Part shown: positions 34,766 through 44,046 of the stretch, one piece after another
How positions within the stretch are numbered: position 1 is the first letter of the stretch
Layout: each line of letters starts with the position of its first letter
Position numbers and translations under genes: made by a program
DNA from: Dryocola sp032051265
GTDB taxonomy: Bacteria; Pseudomonadota; Gammaproteobacteria; Enterobacterales; Enterobacteriaceae
Assembly (NCBI GenBank): GCA_032051265.1
Contig: DAMBYU010000002.1
Coordinates: 248,001 to 312,000, forward strand
Reading direction: 5' to 3'
DNA length: 64,000 bases
Notes under the pieces: model-generated
What the model was told of the DNA's origin: nothing
What the model saw: only the letters and a program-made list of their open reading frames with translations
Database searches by the model: none

Positions 34766-36307
34766 ATGGGGCGTTCGTGGCGTCATCTTCTGCTGTCGCT
34801 GTTTATCATCTTTGCCTGGGGGCTTGGCTGGCTTGCGCTGTGGACCATCAGCTTTTACCTCACCAGTAACGGCCAGCAGGCCACCCTGCTCTTGCCGCAG
34901 GGCGTGCATCTCGCGCTGCTGATCCTGCTTCATCGTCGTTACTGGCCTGCCCTGTTTGTGTCGGTTATCGGGCTGCTGGGCTGGCTGTGGCAGCAACAGC
35001 TGATGACCGAACCGGTAATGCTGCTTTCCCCGTTTATCAGCGCCCTTCCGGCGCTACTGGTGCAGCGTTACTGGCATCGCTTCACCCTTTACTGGCAGCG
35101 ACTTTCTTTGTTGATGGCGGCAATTACCGCCGATGCTTTGCTGCATACGCTGGCGCTTAGCCCCTTCCTGGCAAGCCCGGCTTCGCAAATCTTACTGGCC
35201 GCGTTTACCGGCGGGATCCTGCTGACGCCCTTTGTGTACCTGATTTATGAATATCTGCGCCAGCAGCATCTGGAAAGCCTGCTGGCGCAGGAGACGCCGA
35301 ATCCTCCGCTGCGTACTTCTCTGCTTATCTGGTGCAGCCTGTTTTTTATTATTGGCGTTGGCGCGCAGATGGTGCTGTCGCCAGAGATTGAGCGTTTGCT
35401 GCTGATTGTGGTGTTCCTGCCTAACGTGGTGATGGCCTATAAATTTGGCTGGCAAGGCGGCGTGCTGGCGGCGCTGCTTGGCAGCATGATGATCACTATC
35501 GCCCGTCAGATCGGCACCGGTTTTAACGGGCTGATGGAGATGGAGCTGTTTCTGTCGACCCAGGCGCTGCTGGGTATCGGGCTGGGCATTGCCATCAGCC
35601 GCCAGCAGCATCTGGCTAATAATCTTCATCGCTACCGTCAGCGGCTGGAAATCGAGCTGCAGGCCCGGCGTGAGCTGATGGAAAAGCTGGTGCATGCCGA
35701 AGAAGATACGCGCAAGGATCTCGCCCGCGAACTGCACGACGAAATTGGCCAGAACATCACCGCGATCCAGATCCAGTCGATGCTGGTGAAGCGTACCGCC
35801 TGCGGTGATTCGACAACGCTTGCCGCCGAACAGATCAACCAGCTTGCCCAGCGTATTCACCACTCCACCCGCCAGCTGCTGCGCCAGCTTCGCCCTCCCG
35901 TACTCGATGAGATGTCCCTTGAGAAGGCCCTGCATCATCTGGTGCAGGAATTTGCTTTTGCCGAACGCGGCATCCTCTGCCGTTTTACTTACGATCTTCC
36001 CGGCCAACCCGTCAGCGATACCGTGGTGTTCACGCTTTATCGTCTGGTGCAGGAGCTGTTGAACAATATCTGCAAGCATGCTGATGCAAGCCGCGTCGAT
36101 ATCTCTCTTACTTTACAGCCACACGGCGTAAGGCTTGAGGTAAAGGACGACGGCGTTGGTTTTACCGGCGATCTCAATTCGGGCTTTGGCTTACAGGGTA
36201 TCGGGGAACGCATCCGCGCTTTAGGCGGGGATTTGACGCTCGAAGGCCGCGCCGGAACGCGCGTAATTGTTAACCTGCCCACACTTTTTCAACAAAATCA
36301 GGGATAA
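34766..36307 (+). CDS. UhpB-like membrane sensor histidine kinase
   Basis: A 513-residue kinase with about eight N-terminal hydrophobic segments of the MASE1 type (to about residue 285), a HisKA_3 dimerisation region with the phosphoacceptor His in ELHDEIGQNITAIQ near residue 323, and an HATPase domain (N box ELLNNICKHA, then DDGVGF and GFGLQGIGER). In E. coli UhpB works with the receptor-like UhpC; a UhpC-like gene lies next here, so an analogous sensor complex for external sugar phosphate is expected. Confidence 0.88.
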   Translation: MGRSWRHLLLSLFIIFAWGLGWLALWTISFYLTSNGQQATLLLPQGVHLALLILLHRRYWPALFVSVIGLLGWLWQQQLMTEPVMLLSPFISALPALLVQRYWHRFTLYWQRLSLLMAAITADALLHTLALSPFLASPASQILLAAFTGGILLTPFVYLIYEYLRQQHLESLLAQETPNPPLRTSLLIWCSLFFIIGVGAQMVLSPEIERLLLIVVFLPNVVMAYKFGWQGGVLAALLGSMMITIARQIGTGFNGLMEMELFLSTQALLGIGLGIAISRQQHLANNLHRYRQRLEIELQARRELMEKLVHAEEDTRKDLARELHDEIGQNITAIQIQSMLVKRTACGDSTTLAAEQINQLAQRIHHSTRQLLRQLRPPVLDEMSLEKALHHLVQEFAFAERGILCRFTYDLPGQPVSDTVVFTLYRLVQELLNNICKHADASRVDISLTLQPHGVRLEVKDDGVGFTGDLNSGFGLQGIGERIRALGGDLTLEGRAGTRVIVNLPTLFQQNQG

Positions 36308-36310
36308 CCA

Positions 36311-36342
36311 GGAAAAAGTCTTAGTGACCTAAAACCTTGTCT
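36311..36342. promoter_or_regulatory. Imperfect inverted repeat upstream of uhpC-like gene
   Basis: The 14-base arms 36311-36324 and 36329-36342 match at about 10 positions around a TGAC spacer. The repeat lies in the 86-bp gap between uhpB-like and uhpC-like genes, with a TATAGT hexamer near 36368. It may be the response-regulator binding site for the uhpC-afuABC transcript. This is an inference. Confidence 0.35.
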
Positions 36343-36393
36343 CATCCCCTTTCTGCCGCCGTTTTCTATAGTCTTTTCAACCCGGGGGATCCC

Positions 36394-37722
36394 ATGATTT
36401 CTGAGCAGGCCATTGGTCGTGATTATCGTTACTGGCGTCCGCGCTTGCTGTTTTCGATGGTGGTGGGTTACGCCGCTTTTTACCTGACACGCAAAAGCGT
36501 GAGCTTTGTCCTTCCGGCGATGCAGGTCGATCTTGGGCTGAGCAAGAGTGATATCGGCCTGATGGGCACGCTGTTTTATCTCTCGTATGGCCTGTCGAAA
36601 TTTGCCGCGGGGCTGTGGCATGACAGACGCGGAGAACGCTGGTTTATGGGCGTCGGCCTGCTGGCGACCGGCGTGCTGAATATCCTGTTCGCCTTTGGCA
36701 GCAGCCTGACGATGCTGCTGATTATCTGGACGCTGAACGGTTTTTTCCAGGGCTGGGGATGGCCGCCCTGCGCAAGATTGCTGACGCACTGGTATTCCCG
36801 CAATGAACGCGGCTTCTGGTGGGGCTGCTGGAATACTTCCATTAACCTGGGCGGCGCTGCGGTGCCGATGATATCCGCGCTGATGGCGCTGTGGTTTGGC
36901 TGGCAGGCGGCGCTGCTGGTGCCGGGCGTTATCGGCATCGTGACAGGGATCTGGCTATGTCGCCGCTTAACCGGCACGCCGGAAGAAGCGGGCCTGCCGC
37001 CGGTAGGCGTCTGGCGACATGACCCGCTGGAGATGCGCCAGGCGCAGCTTAGCTCGGCAATGCCGCTGTGGCAGATGTTTCGCAGCACGGTGCTGCAAAA
37101 CCCGATGATCTGGCTGCTCGGCGTGAGTTATGTGCTGGTCTATCTGATTCGTATTGCGCTCAACGACTGGGGCAACATCTGGCTGGCAGAAAGCCACGGC
37201 GTAAATTTACTCAGCGCCAACGCCACGGTGATGCTGTTTGAAATGGGCGGGCTATTCGGGGCGCTGTTTGCCGGTTGGGGATCGGATTTGCTGTTTCGCG
37301 GTCAGCGTGCGCCGATGATTTTGCTGTTTGCCCTTGGGCTGTTTATCTCCGTTGCCGCCCTCTGGCTCTCGCCGGTGCACCATTACGCGCTGCTGGCGAT
37401 GTGCTTTTTTGCTATCGGCTTCTTCGTGTTCGGTCCGCAGATGCTGATTGGCCTCGCGGCGGTGGAATGCAGCCACAAACAGGCCGCGGGCGCCGTAACC
37501 GGTTTTCTGGGCTTATTTGCCTATCTGGGCGCTGCGCTCGCGGGCTGGCCGCTGTCGCAGGTCATTGAGCGTTACGGCTGGTCGGGGATGTTTGTTCTGT
37601 TGACCATCGCCGCCGCATTGATTGGATTTTTGCTGATGCCGCTGCTAATGGCGGGCATCAGCGCGCAGGACAGGAGTATTGGGGCCATGGAGCCGGCTAT
37701 CACCTTACCTCAGGACACTTAG
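36394..37722 (+). CDS. UhpC-like sugar-phosphate sensor/MFS protein
   Basis: A 442-residue major-facilitator protein of the organophosphate:phosphate antiporter family, starting MISEQAIGRDYRYWRPRLL as UhpC/UhpT-like proteins do. A conserved YLTRKSVSFVLPA and a DxxxGERWF loop follow TM2. About 12 membrane segments are seen. The start at 36394 has GGGGGA upstream. Beside UhpB and UhpA relatives it is more likely the signal receptor than the main carrier, because an ABC importer follows 9 bp later. Confidence 0.87.
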   Translation: MISEQAIGRDYRYWRPRLLFSMVVGYAAFYLTRKSVSFVLPAMQVDLGLSKSDIGLMGTLFYLSYGLSKFAAGLWHDRRGERWFMGVGLLATGVLNILFAFGSSLTMLLIIWTLNGFFQGWGWPPCARLLTHWYSRNERGFWWGCWNTSINLGGAAVPMISALMALWFGWQAALLVPGVIGIVTGIWLCRRLTGTPEEAGLPPVGVWRHDPLEMRQAQLSSAMPLWQMFRSTVLQNPMIWLLGVSYVLVYLIRIALNDWGNIWLAESHGVNLLSANATVMLFEMGGLFGALFAGWGSDLLFRGQRAPMILLFALGLFISVAALWLSPVHHYALLAMCFFAIGFFVFGPQMLIGLAAVECSHKQAAGAVTGFLGLFAYLGAALAGWPLSQVIERYGWSGMFVLLTIAAALIGFLLMPLLMAGISAQDRSIGAMEPAITLPQDT

Positions 37723-37731
37723 GATAATAAT

Positions 37732-38763
37732 ATGAAACTGACCATGCTCTCTTCTCTGGTTGCCGCAGGCGTCGCGCTGGCAACGCTTTCGGGCGCCGCC
37801 CAGGCGAAAGGCCGTCTGGTGGTCTATTGCAGCGCCACCAACGAAATGTGTGAAACGGAAGCCAAAGCGTTTAGCGAAAAGTACGATGTGAAAACGTCGT
37901 TCATCCGTAACGGCTCCGGCAGTACGCTTGCGAAAGTAGACGCCGAGAAGAAAAACCCACAGGCCGATGTATGGTACGGCGGTACGCTTGATCCGCAGTC
38001 GCAGGCGGGCGAGATGGATCTGCTGATGCCCTATAAATCCGCAAACCTTGAACAGATTATGCCGCAGTTCCGCGATCCGGCTAAACGCAAAGGGAACTAC
38101 TCTTCAGCCGTCTACATCGGGATTCTCGGTTTTGGCGTTAATACCCAACGCCTGAAAGAGAAAAACCTGCCGGTACCAAAATGCTGGAAAGACCTGACTA
38201 ACCCGGTCTACAAAGGCGAAATCCAGATTGCCGATCCGCAAAGTTCGGGCACGGCCTATACCGCTCTTGCGACCTTTGCCCAGCTTTGGGGAGAAGATCA
38301 GGCTTTTGATTACCTGAAAAAACTCAACGGCAATATTTCACAGTACACCAAATCCGGTATCGCCCCGGCGCGTAACGCCGCTCGTGGCGAAACGGCCATT
38401 GGCATTGGCTTCCTTCATGATTACTCGCTGGAAAAAGAGAACGGCGCTCCGCTGGAGCTGATTTCGCCCTGCGAAGGTACCGGCTACGAAATTGGCGGGG
38501 TCAGCATTCTGAAAGGCGCGCGCAATGTGGACAACGCTAAGCTGTTCGTTGACTGGGTGCTGTCGAAAGAAGCGCAGGAGCTCTCCTGGAAGAAAGGTAA
38601 GTCCTACCAGATCCTGACCAATACCACCGCCGAAACTTCGCCGCTCTCCCTGAAGCTCGACGGCCTGAAGCTCATCAATTACGACATGGATAAATATGGC
38701 GCAACCGACATGCGTAAGGCGCTGATCGGCAAGTGGGTTACCGATGTGAAGATGGGTAACTAA
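37732..38763 (+). CDS. afuA: AfuA/FbpA-like substrate-binding protein (likely sugar-phosphate)
   Basis: Periplasmic binding protein of 343 residues with a signal peptide cleaved near AQA-K. It was historically annotated as ferric-iron binding. In Citrobacter rodentium and Actinobacillus the AfuA branch binds phosphorylated sugars such as glucose-6-phosphate, and the uhp-type neighbours here support that reading. AGGA precedes the ATG. It is followed by the fused permease gene. Confidence 0.87.
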   Translation: MKLTMLSSLVAAGVALATLSGAAQAKGRLVVYCSATNEMCETEAKAFSEKYDVKTSFIRNGSGSTLAKVDAEKKNPQADVWYGGTLDPQSQAGEMDLLMPYKSANLEQIMPQFRDPAKRKGNYSSAVYIGILGFGVNTQRLKEKNLPVPKCWKDLTNPVYKGEIQIADPQSSGTAYTALATFAQLWGEDQAFDYLKKLNGNISQYTKSGIAPARNAARGETAIGIGFLHDYSLEKENGAPLELISPCEGTGYEIGGVSILKGARNVDNAKLFVDWVLSKEAQELSWKKGKSYQILTNTTAETSPLSLKLDGLKLINYDMDKYGATDMRKALIGKWVTDVKMGN

Positions 38764-38837
38764 CCCACCGGCGGGTGACAACGTCACGTCACCTGCTCCT
38801 TTCTTTTCTTCTGGCCGCTTTGGCCGATGAGGCACTT

Positions 38838-40916
38838 ATGTCTGAAACTTTACTTTTGCGTACGCCGCAAAAGCGGGACGCTATTATCTGGTGGGTAGCG
38901 CTGTGCTGGCTGGCTTTTGCCCTGCTGCCGAGCTGGAGCCTGGATTACGGCCTGTTTGAATCCACCCCTGATGAGATTCTCGACGCCTACGGCTGGTCCG
39001 GATTAAACATCAGCCTGCTGTGGTGCATCCTGCCTTCTTTACTGCTGCTGCGCCCGTTCAACGAGCTGGGGCCTGAGAAAAAACAGCGTCACTATTTCGA
39101 TGCTGGTTGGGCCTTAGTCTGCATGGCTTTTGTGGTGGTAAGCGCCACGGTCACCGGACGCGGAATGGGCTACGCCACCATCGTGCTGTTTATCGCGCTG
39201 GGCATGATTATCACCCTCGCCCTGGCCCGCCTTGAATGGCTGGGCGGCGATCGCTTTGTCATTGGTTCGCTGGTGACCATTGTGGCGCTGATTAGCGTAT
39301 TTATCGTCTGGCCAAGCATCGCTATCTTCATCCCGATGTTCACCAACGACGCCGGGGATTTTGCGCCGCTGGCGTTTATGGCGGTGCTCGGCCAGGCGCA
39401 CATTGTGCAGGTGATCATTAACTCCATTGGCCTGTCGATTGCCGTGGGAATAGGCTGCACGTTCTTTGGCCTGGTGCTGGCGATTTATACCACGCGCATT
39501 GCCAGACGCAGCGCAATTATTGGCCGAATCTTCTCCATTTTGCCTATCGTAACCCCGCCGTTTGTCGTCGGGCTTGGCGTCACGCTAATGATGGGCCGCT
39601 CCGGCTATATCACCGAGCTGATGGTGGACTGGTTCGGGCTGACCAACACTAACTGGCTGTACGGTTTTACCGGCATCTGGCTGGCGCAGGTGCTGGCGTT
39701 TACGCCGATGGCTTTTATGATCCTCGATGGCGCGATAAAAACGATTCACCCGTCGCTCGAAGAAGCTTCATACACGCTGCGCGCCACGCGCTGGAAGACC
39801 TTCAAAGGCGTCTTTCTGCCGCTGTTAAAACCGGCGCTGGCGAACGCCTTCCTGATTGTGATTGTACAGTCGCTGGCGGACTTCAGTAACCCGCTGGTGC
39901 TGGGCGGCAACTTCGACGTGCTCGCCACACAAATCTATTTCTATATCACCGGCTCCCAGCTTGATTACCAGGCCGCCAGCACGCTCGGCGCGTTCCTGTT
40001 GCTGTTCTCGCTGCTGGTGTTCTGCATTCAGTACATGTGGATTGGCAAGCGTTCTTACGTGACGGTATCCGGTAAATCTAACCGCGGCGACGTGCAGCCG
40101 CTGCCGGTCACGCTGGTCTGGGCGGTTATCGCTCTGCTGGCGGTATGGATTGCGTTTAACGCCCTGCTTTACGGCAGCATTTTCTACGGCAGCTTTACGG
40201 TGAACTGGGGCGTGGATTACACCCTGACGCTGGATAATTTCATCAAGCTGTTCGGCCAGGGCATGAGCGACGGCGCGTGGCCTTCGCTGCTCGATACCCT
40301 GCTCTACGCCGGGATTGCCGCACCGATCACCGCATTCTTCGGCCTGTTGATTGCCTGGATTGTGGTGCGCCAGCAGTTCCGCGGCAAAAAGACCATCGAG
40401 TTCACTACCATGCTGTGCTTTGCGGTGCCGGGCACCGTGGCGGGCGTCTCTTATATTCTGGCGTTTAACAGCGCGCCGGTTTACCTGACGGGCACCGCCG
40501 CCATCGTGATTATGTCGATGGTAATGCGCAACGTGCCGGTGGGGATCCGTGCCGGTATCGCCGGGCTGGGGCAAATTGACAAGTCTCTGGATGAAGCCTC
40601 GCTGAGCCTGCGCGCCGGTTCCATGCGCACGATTATCAATATCCTGCTGCCGCTGCTGCGCCCGGCAATCCTTTCCGCGCTTATTTACAGCTTTGTGCGC
40701 GCCATCACTACGGTCAGCGCCATTGTTTTCCTGGTGACGCCGGATACCCGCGTGGCGACAGCCTACATTCTGAACCGTGTGGAAGATGGCGAATATGGCG
40801 TGGCAATCGCCTATGGCTCGATACTGATCGTCGTGATGCTGACGATTATCTTCATTTTTGACTGGCTGATTGGCGAGGCGCGTATTTCGCGTTCAAAAGC
40901 CAAAACCAACGCGTGA
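38838..40916 (+). CDS. afuB: AfuB-like ABC permease (two fused permease domains)
   Basis: A 692-residue inner-membrane protein with two homologous FbpB-type permease halves. Each carries an EAA-like loop (LEEASYTLRATRWKTF and LDEASLSLRAGSMRTI), giving both channel halves in one chain as in AfuB. The ATG at 38838 (MSETLLLRTP) has GAGG 8-9 nt upstream; a GTG 63 bases earlier is less likely. Confidence 0.88.
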   Translation: MSETLLLRTPQKRDAIIWWVALCWLAFALLPSWSLDYGLFESTPDEILDAYGWSGLNISLLWCILPSLLLLRPFNELGPEKKQRHYFDAGWALVCMAFVVVSATVTGRGMGYATIVLFIALGMIITLALARLEWLGGDRFVIGSLVTIVALISVFIVWPSIAIFIPMFTNDAGDFAPLAFMAVLGQAHIVQVIINSIGLSIAVGIGCTFFGLVLAIYTTRIARRSAIIGRIFSILPIVTPPFVVGLGVTLMMGRSGYITELMVDWFGLTNTNWLYGFTGIWLAQVLAFTPMAFMILDGAIKTIHPSLEEASYTLRATRWKTFKGVFLPLLKPALANAFLIVIVQSLADFSNPLVLGGNFDVLATQIYFYITGSQLDYQAASTLGAFLLLFSLLVFCIQYMWIGKRSYVTVSGKSNRGDVQPLPVTLVWAVIALLAVWIAFNALLYGSIFYGSFTVNWGVDYTLTLDNFIKLFGQGMSDGAWPSLLDTLLYAGIAAPITAFFGLLIAWIVVRQQFRGKKTIEFTTMLCFAVPGTVAGVSYILAFNSAPVYLTGTAAIVIMSMVMRNVPVGIRAGIAGLGQIDKSLDEASLSLRAGSMRTIINILLPLLRPAILSALIYSFVRAITTVSAIVFLVTPDTRVATAYILNRVEDGEYGVAIAYGSILIVVMLTIIFIFDWLIGEARISRSKAKTNA

Positions 40917-40930
40917 TTACGGAGTAAACC

Positions 40931-41980
40931 ATGACACAACCTCATTTTGTAGAACTGCGCGGCGTCACGAAACGGTTTGGTGATAACACCGTCCTTGGCG
41001 GCATCAATCTGGCCATTCCAAAAGGTGAAATGGTTACCCTGCTCGGCCCGTCCGGCTGCGGTAAGACCACGGTCCTGCGCCTGGTGGCCGGGCTGGAGAA
41101 GCCCACCGAGGGACAGATTCTGATTGATGGCGAAGATGTAACGCACCGCTCAATCCAGCAGCGCGATATCTGCATGGTATTCCAGTCCTACGCCCTGTTT
41201 CCGCATATGTCGCTTGGCGATAATGTCGGCTATGGCCTGAAGATGCTGGGCACGCCGCGGGCGGAAATAAAAAGCCGCGTGACAGAAGCGCTGGCGATGG
41301 TCGATCTGGAGGGATTTGAAGACCGTTTTGTCGATCAGATTTCCGGCGGCCAGCAGCAGCGCGTGGCGCTGGCACGGGCATTAATCCTCAAGCCGAAAGT
41401 GCTGCTGTTCGATGAACCGCTCAGCAACCTTGACGCCAACCTCAGGCGCAGCATGCGCGACAAGATCCGCGAGCTGCAAAAGCAGTTCAACATTACGTCG
41501 CTATATGTTACCCACGACCAGAGCGAGGCGTTTGCCGTCTCGGATACGGTGCTGGTGATGAATAAAGGTGAAATCATGCAGATCGGCAGTCCGCAAACGC
41601 TTTATCGCCAGCCGGCCTCACGCTTTATGGCGAGCTTTATGGGCGATGCCAACATTTTCCCGGCGCGCTTTGGCAGCGATTATGTAGAAATTCACGGCTA
41701 TCGCCTGCCGCGCCCGCCACAACTGGCGATTTCACAGGCGGAAGGTACGGTAGGCGTTCGCCCCGAAGCTATTACGCTGAGCGAACACGGCGCGGAAAGC
41801 CAGCGCTGCGTGGTTCGCCATGTCGCCTATATGGGGCCGCAGTATGAGGTAACGGTGGAATGGCATGGCCAGGCGCTGCTGTTGCAGGTGAACGCTACGC
41901 GTCTGCAGCCGGATGTGGGGGATAATTATTATCTTGAGATCCACCCGTACGGGATGTTTGTGCTGGCGGACGCGGCTTAG
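40931..41980 (+). CDS. afuC: AfuC-like ABC ATPase
   Basis: A 349-residue ATPase with Walker A GPSGCGKT, signature ISGGQQQR, Walker B LLFDEPLSNLD and the switch His in YVTHDQSEA. A C-terminal TOBE-like regulatory domain follows. It sits 14 bp after afuB and completes the importer. A CCCTCTCC hairpin lies 10 nt after its stop, before the convergent dbpA gene. Confidence 0.9.
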   Translation: MTQPHFVELRGVTKRFGDNTVLGGINLAIPKGEMVTLLGPSGCGKTTVLRLVAGLEKPTEGQILIDGEDVTHRSIQQRDICMVFQSYALFPHMSLGDNVGYGLKMLGTPRAEIKSRVTEALAMVDLEGFEDRFVDQISGGQQQRVALARALILKPKVLLFDEPLSNLDANLRRSMRDKIRELQKQFNITSLYVTHDQSEAFAVSDTVLVMNKGEIMQIGSPQTLYRQPASRFMASFMGDANIFPARFGSDYVEIHGYRLPRPPQLAISQAEGTVGVRPEAITLSEHGAESQRCVVRHVAYMGPQYEVTVEWHGQALLLQVNATRLQPDVGDNYYLEIHPYGMFVLADAA

Positions 41981-41990
41981 CCTGGTTTTC

Positions 41991-42012
41991 TCCCTCTCCT
42001 GACGGAGAGGGA
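41991..42012. repeat. CCCTCTCC-type hairpin between afuC and dbpA
   Basis: Perfect TCCCTCTCC / GGAGAGGGA stem with loop TGAC, 10 nt after the afuC stop and 12 nt before the end of convergent dbpA. No long U-tract is seen, so any terminator role is uncertain. Confidence 0.8.
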
Positions 42013-42024
42013 ACTTTCAGAGCG

Positions 42025-43398
42025 TTACTTCAGCAAACGAACCTTAACGGATTTGCCTTTAATCTTGCCCTGCTGCAGCTGCTTCCATGCGTGGCGGGCA
42101 ACCGACTGACGAACGGCAACGTAGACATGGATCGGATGCACATCTATTTTGCCGATATCCGCACCGTCCAGCCCCATATCGCCGGTCATGGCGCCAAGAA
42201 TATCGCCCGGGCGCATCTTGGCTTTTTTGCCGCCGTCGATGCACAGCGTCGCCATTTCCGCTTCCAGCGGCTTGATGCTGATGCCGGTCGGCGCCTGCTG
42301 CCATTTTAAAGAAAGGTTTAGCATGTCCGCCAGCACGCTTGCGCGCTGCGCTTCTTCCGGGGCGCAGAAGCTGATCGCCAGGCCGCTTTCACCCGCACGA
42401 GCCGTACGCCCGATACGGTGAACGTGTACTTCCGGGTCCCAGGACAGCTCGTAGTTAATCACCATCTCCAGCGCTTTGATGTCCAGCCCGCGAGCGGCGA
42501 CGTCCGTTGCCACCAGTACGCGGCTGCTGCCGTTGGCAAAACGCACCAGCGTCTGGTCGCGGTCGCGCTGTTCCATATCGCCATGCAGCGCCAGCACGCT
42601 TTGATTGCTTTCGCTCAGCGCATCACATACGGCCTGGCAGTCTTTTTTGGTGTTACAGAACACCACGCAGGAAGCGGGCTGATGCTTGCTGAGCAGCTTT
42701 TGCAGCAGGCCAATTTTGCCGCCGCGTGAAACTTCATAGAACTGCTGTTCCACAGACGGGAGTTCGTCAACCGAGTCGATTTCGATGGTCAGCGGATCGT
42801 TCTGAACGCGCTTGCTGATGGCGGCAATCGCTGTCGGCCAGGTGGCGGAGAACAGCAGCGTCTGGCGTTTAGCCGGCGCGTGGCTGATAACTTCGTCGAT
42901 GGCATCGGCGAAGCCCATATCCAGCATACGGTCCGCTTCATCCAGCACCAGCGTTTGCAGCGCGTCCAGCTTCACCGTCTCTTTTTTCAGGTGGTCGAGC
43001 AGACGACCTGGCGTTGCCACAATGATGTGCGGCGCATGGGTCAAAGAGTCTCGCTGCACGCCAAACGGCTGCCCGCCGCACAACGTCAGCACTTTAATGT
43101 TCGGCATATAGCGCGCCAGACGGCGCAGCTCTTTAGCAACCTGATCCGCCAGCTCGCGCGTGGGGCACAGCACCAGCGACTGGGTGATGAACTGGCTGGC
43201 GTCAATGTGTTGCAGCAGGCCCAGACCGAAGGCTGCGGTTTTGCCGCTGCCGGTTTTCGCCTGAGCGCGGACATCTTTCCCTGCAAGGATAGCGGGCAAG
43301 GCGGCAGCCTGAACGGGGGTCATGGCGTGATAGCCCAGTTCGTTAAGATTGGCGAGTTGTTCCGCAGGCAGAATGTTTAGGGTAGAAAAAGATGTCAC
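42025..43398 (-). CDS. dbpA: ATP-dependent RNA helicase DbpA
   Basis: A 457-residue DEAD-box helicase, equal in length to E. coli DbpA, acting in 50S assembly through hairpin 92 of 23S rRNA. Motifs AKTGSGKT, PTRELA, DEAD, SAT and HRIGRTARAG are present, and the C-terminal RNA-binding domain (about 385-457) is typical of DbpA. In K-12 dbpA lies next to ttcA; here about 5 kb of other genes separate them. Confidence 0.95.
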   Translation of the reverse strand: MTSFSTLNILPAEQLANLNELGYHAMTPVQAAALPAILAGKDVRAQAKTGSGKTAAFGLGLLQHIDASQFITQSLVLCPTRELADQVAKELRRLARYMPNIKVLTLCGGQPFGVQRDSLTHAPHIIVATPGRLLDHLKKETVKLDALQTLVLDEADRMLDMGFADAIDEVISHAPAKRQTLLFSATWPTAIAAISKRVQNDPLTIEIDSVDELPSVEQQFYEVSRGGKIGLLQKLLSKHQPASCVVFCNTKKDCQAVCDALSESNQSVLALHGDMEQRDRDQTLVRFANGSSRVLVATDVAARGLDIKALEMVINYELSWDPEVHVHRIGRTARAGESGLAISFCAPEEAQRASVLADMLNLSLKWQQAPTGISIKPLEAEMATLCIDGGKKAKMRPGDILGAMTGDMGLDGADIGKIDVHPIHVYVAVRQSVARHAWKQLQQGKIKGKSVKVRLLK

Positions 43399-43468
43399 AA
43401 TTATACTCTCGATAAATGGGCTGTCGGTCAGCGACTGGCGCGCATTCTAGCAGCTTCGGCTGGCAGGG

Positions 43469-43696
43469 TCATTTATCTACGTATTTAATGCCAGACAGCG
43501 CGTTTATTACCGTACTCATCGCCCTTGCCGTTAATTCAGAGCGTTTAATTTTTTGATTGGCAAGCGATGCCCGCAATACGCCAGCTATGACTATATGTTT
43601 GGGCTCCTGACCCAGATCGCGCATCTCCAGTACCACCTTGCCTACCACGCGGCACATTTCCTGGTACAGCTCTTCATCTCTGGTCTGGTTTCCCAT
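43469..43696 (-). CDS. fumD: FumD-like small protein (YdhZ family)
   Basis: A 75-residue soluble protein with the FumD core (ELYQEMCRVVGKVVLEMRDL, then GQEPKHIVIAGVLR). The start at 43696 has GGAGAG upstream; an ATG 30 bases further upstream is less well placed. In E. coli fumD lies near pykF and is assigned fumarase activity; the position beside dbpA is unusual, so transfer or duplication is possible. Activity is not shown here. Confidence 0.8.
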   Translation of the reverse strand: MGNQTRDEELYQEMCRVVGKVVLEMRDLGQEPKHIVIAGVLRASLANQKIKRSELTARAMSTVINALSGIKYVDK

Positions 43697-43765
43697 GCTC
43701 TCTCCATTTTTAAATTCGCGTAACACAATAGCATTATGCTAACAGGGATTCAGCCGGGCTCTCTT

Positions 43766-43963
43766 TTATTGTCCTCGCCTCACAATTTCAACCGCCTCGT
43801 AGCTTATTACGCTTCCTGCCCCGTCACCGATTTTTTTCCCCTGCCGGTGTAGTTCAACGACGAGGTTGTCACGATTGATCACGGTTCCTTCCGCTATCAG
43901 ACTAACCACGGCCGCGCCAATGGCGCAGCCGATTAGCTGCGCACGCTCTTCATCCTGGCTCAT
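43766..43963 (-). CDS. Small helical protein, distant AriR/YmgB-like
   Basis: A 65-residue protein, two predicted helices with a turn (LIGCAIGAAVVSLIAEG, then VINRDNLVVELHRQG), ending EAVEIVRRGQ. The hydrophobic pattern loosely resembles YmgB/AriR connector proteins and the neighbouring FumD-like protein. AGGG lies 6-7 nt before the ATG. I do not recognise the family firmly. It reads with the fumD-like gene on the same strand after a 69-bp gap. Confidence 0.55.
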   Translation of the reverse strand: MSQDEERAQLIGCAIGAAVVSLIAEGTVINRDNLVVELHRQGKKIGDGAGSVISYEAVEIVRRGQ

Positions 43964-44046
43964 TACCCTGCTCTCTTGTTATTACCCATAAAAAAACTAG
44001 CACAATTTTCTGAGTGCACCATAGCACTTAGCGGGATGAAATATGG

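Noticed and set aside
35192..36079. 295-codon minus-strand frame opposite the UhpB-like kinase
   Set aside because: Composition rich in Gln/His typical of antisense frames; the kinase on the other strand has all motifs.
37732..41980. afuABC as a ferric-iron uptake system
   Set aside because: Uhp-type neighbours and known sugar-phosphate specificity of AfuA homologues argue otherwise, and I saw no clear Fur box in the upstream gap.
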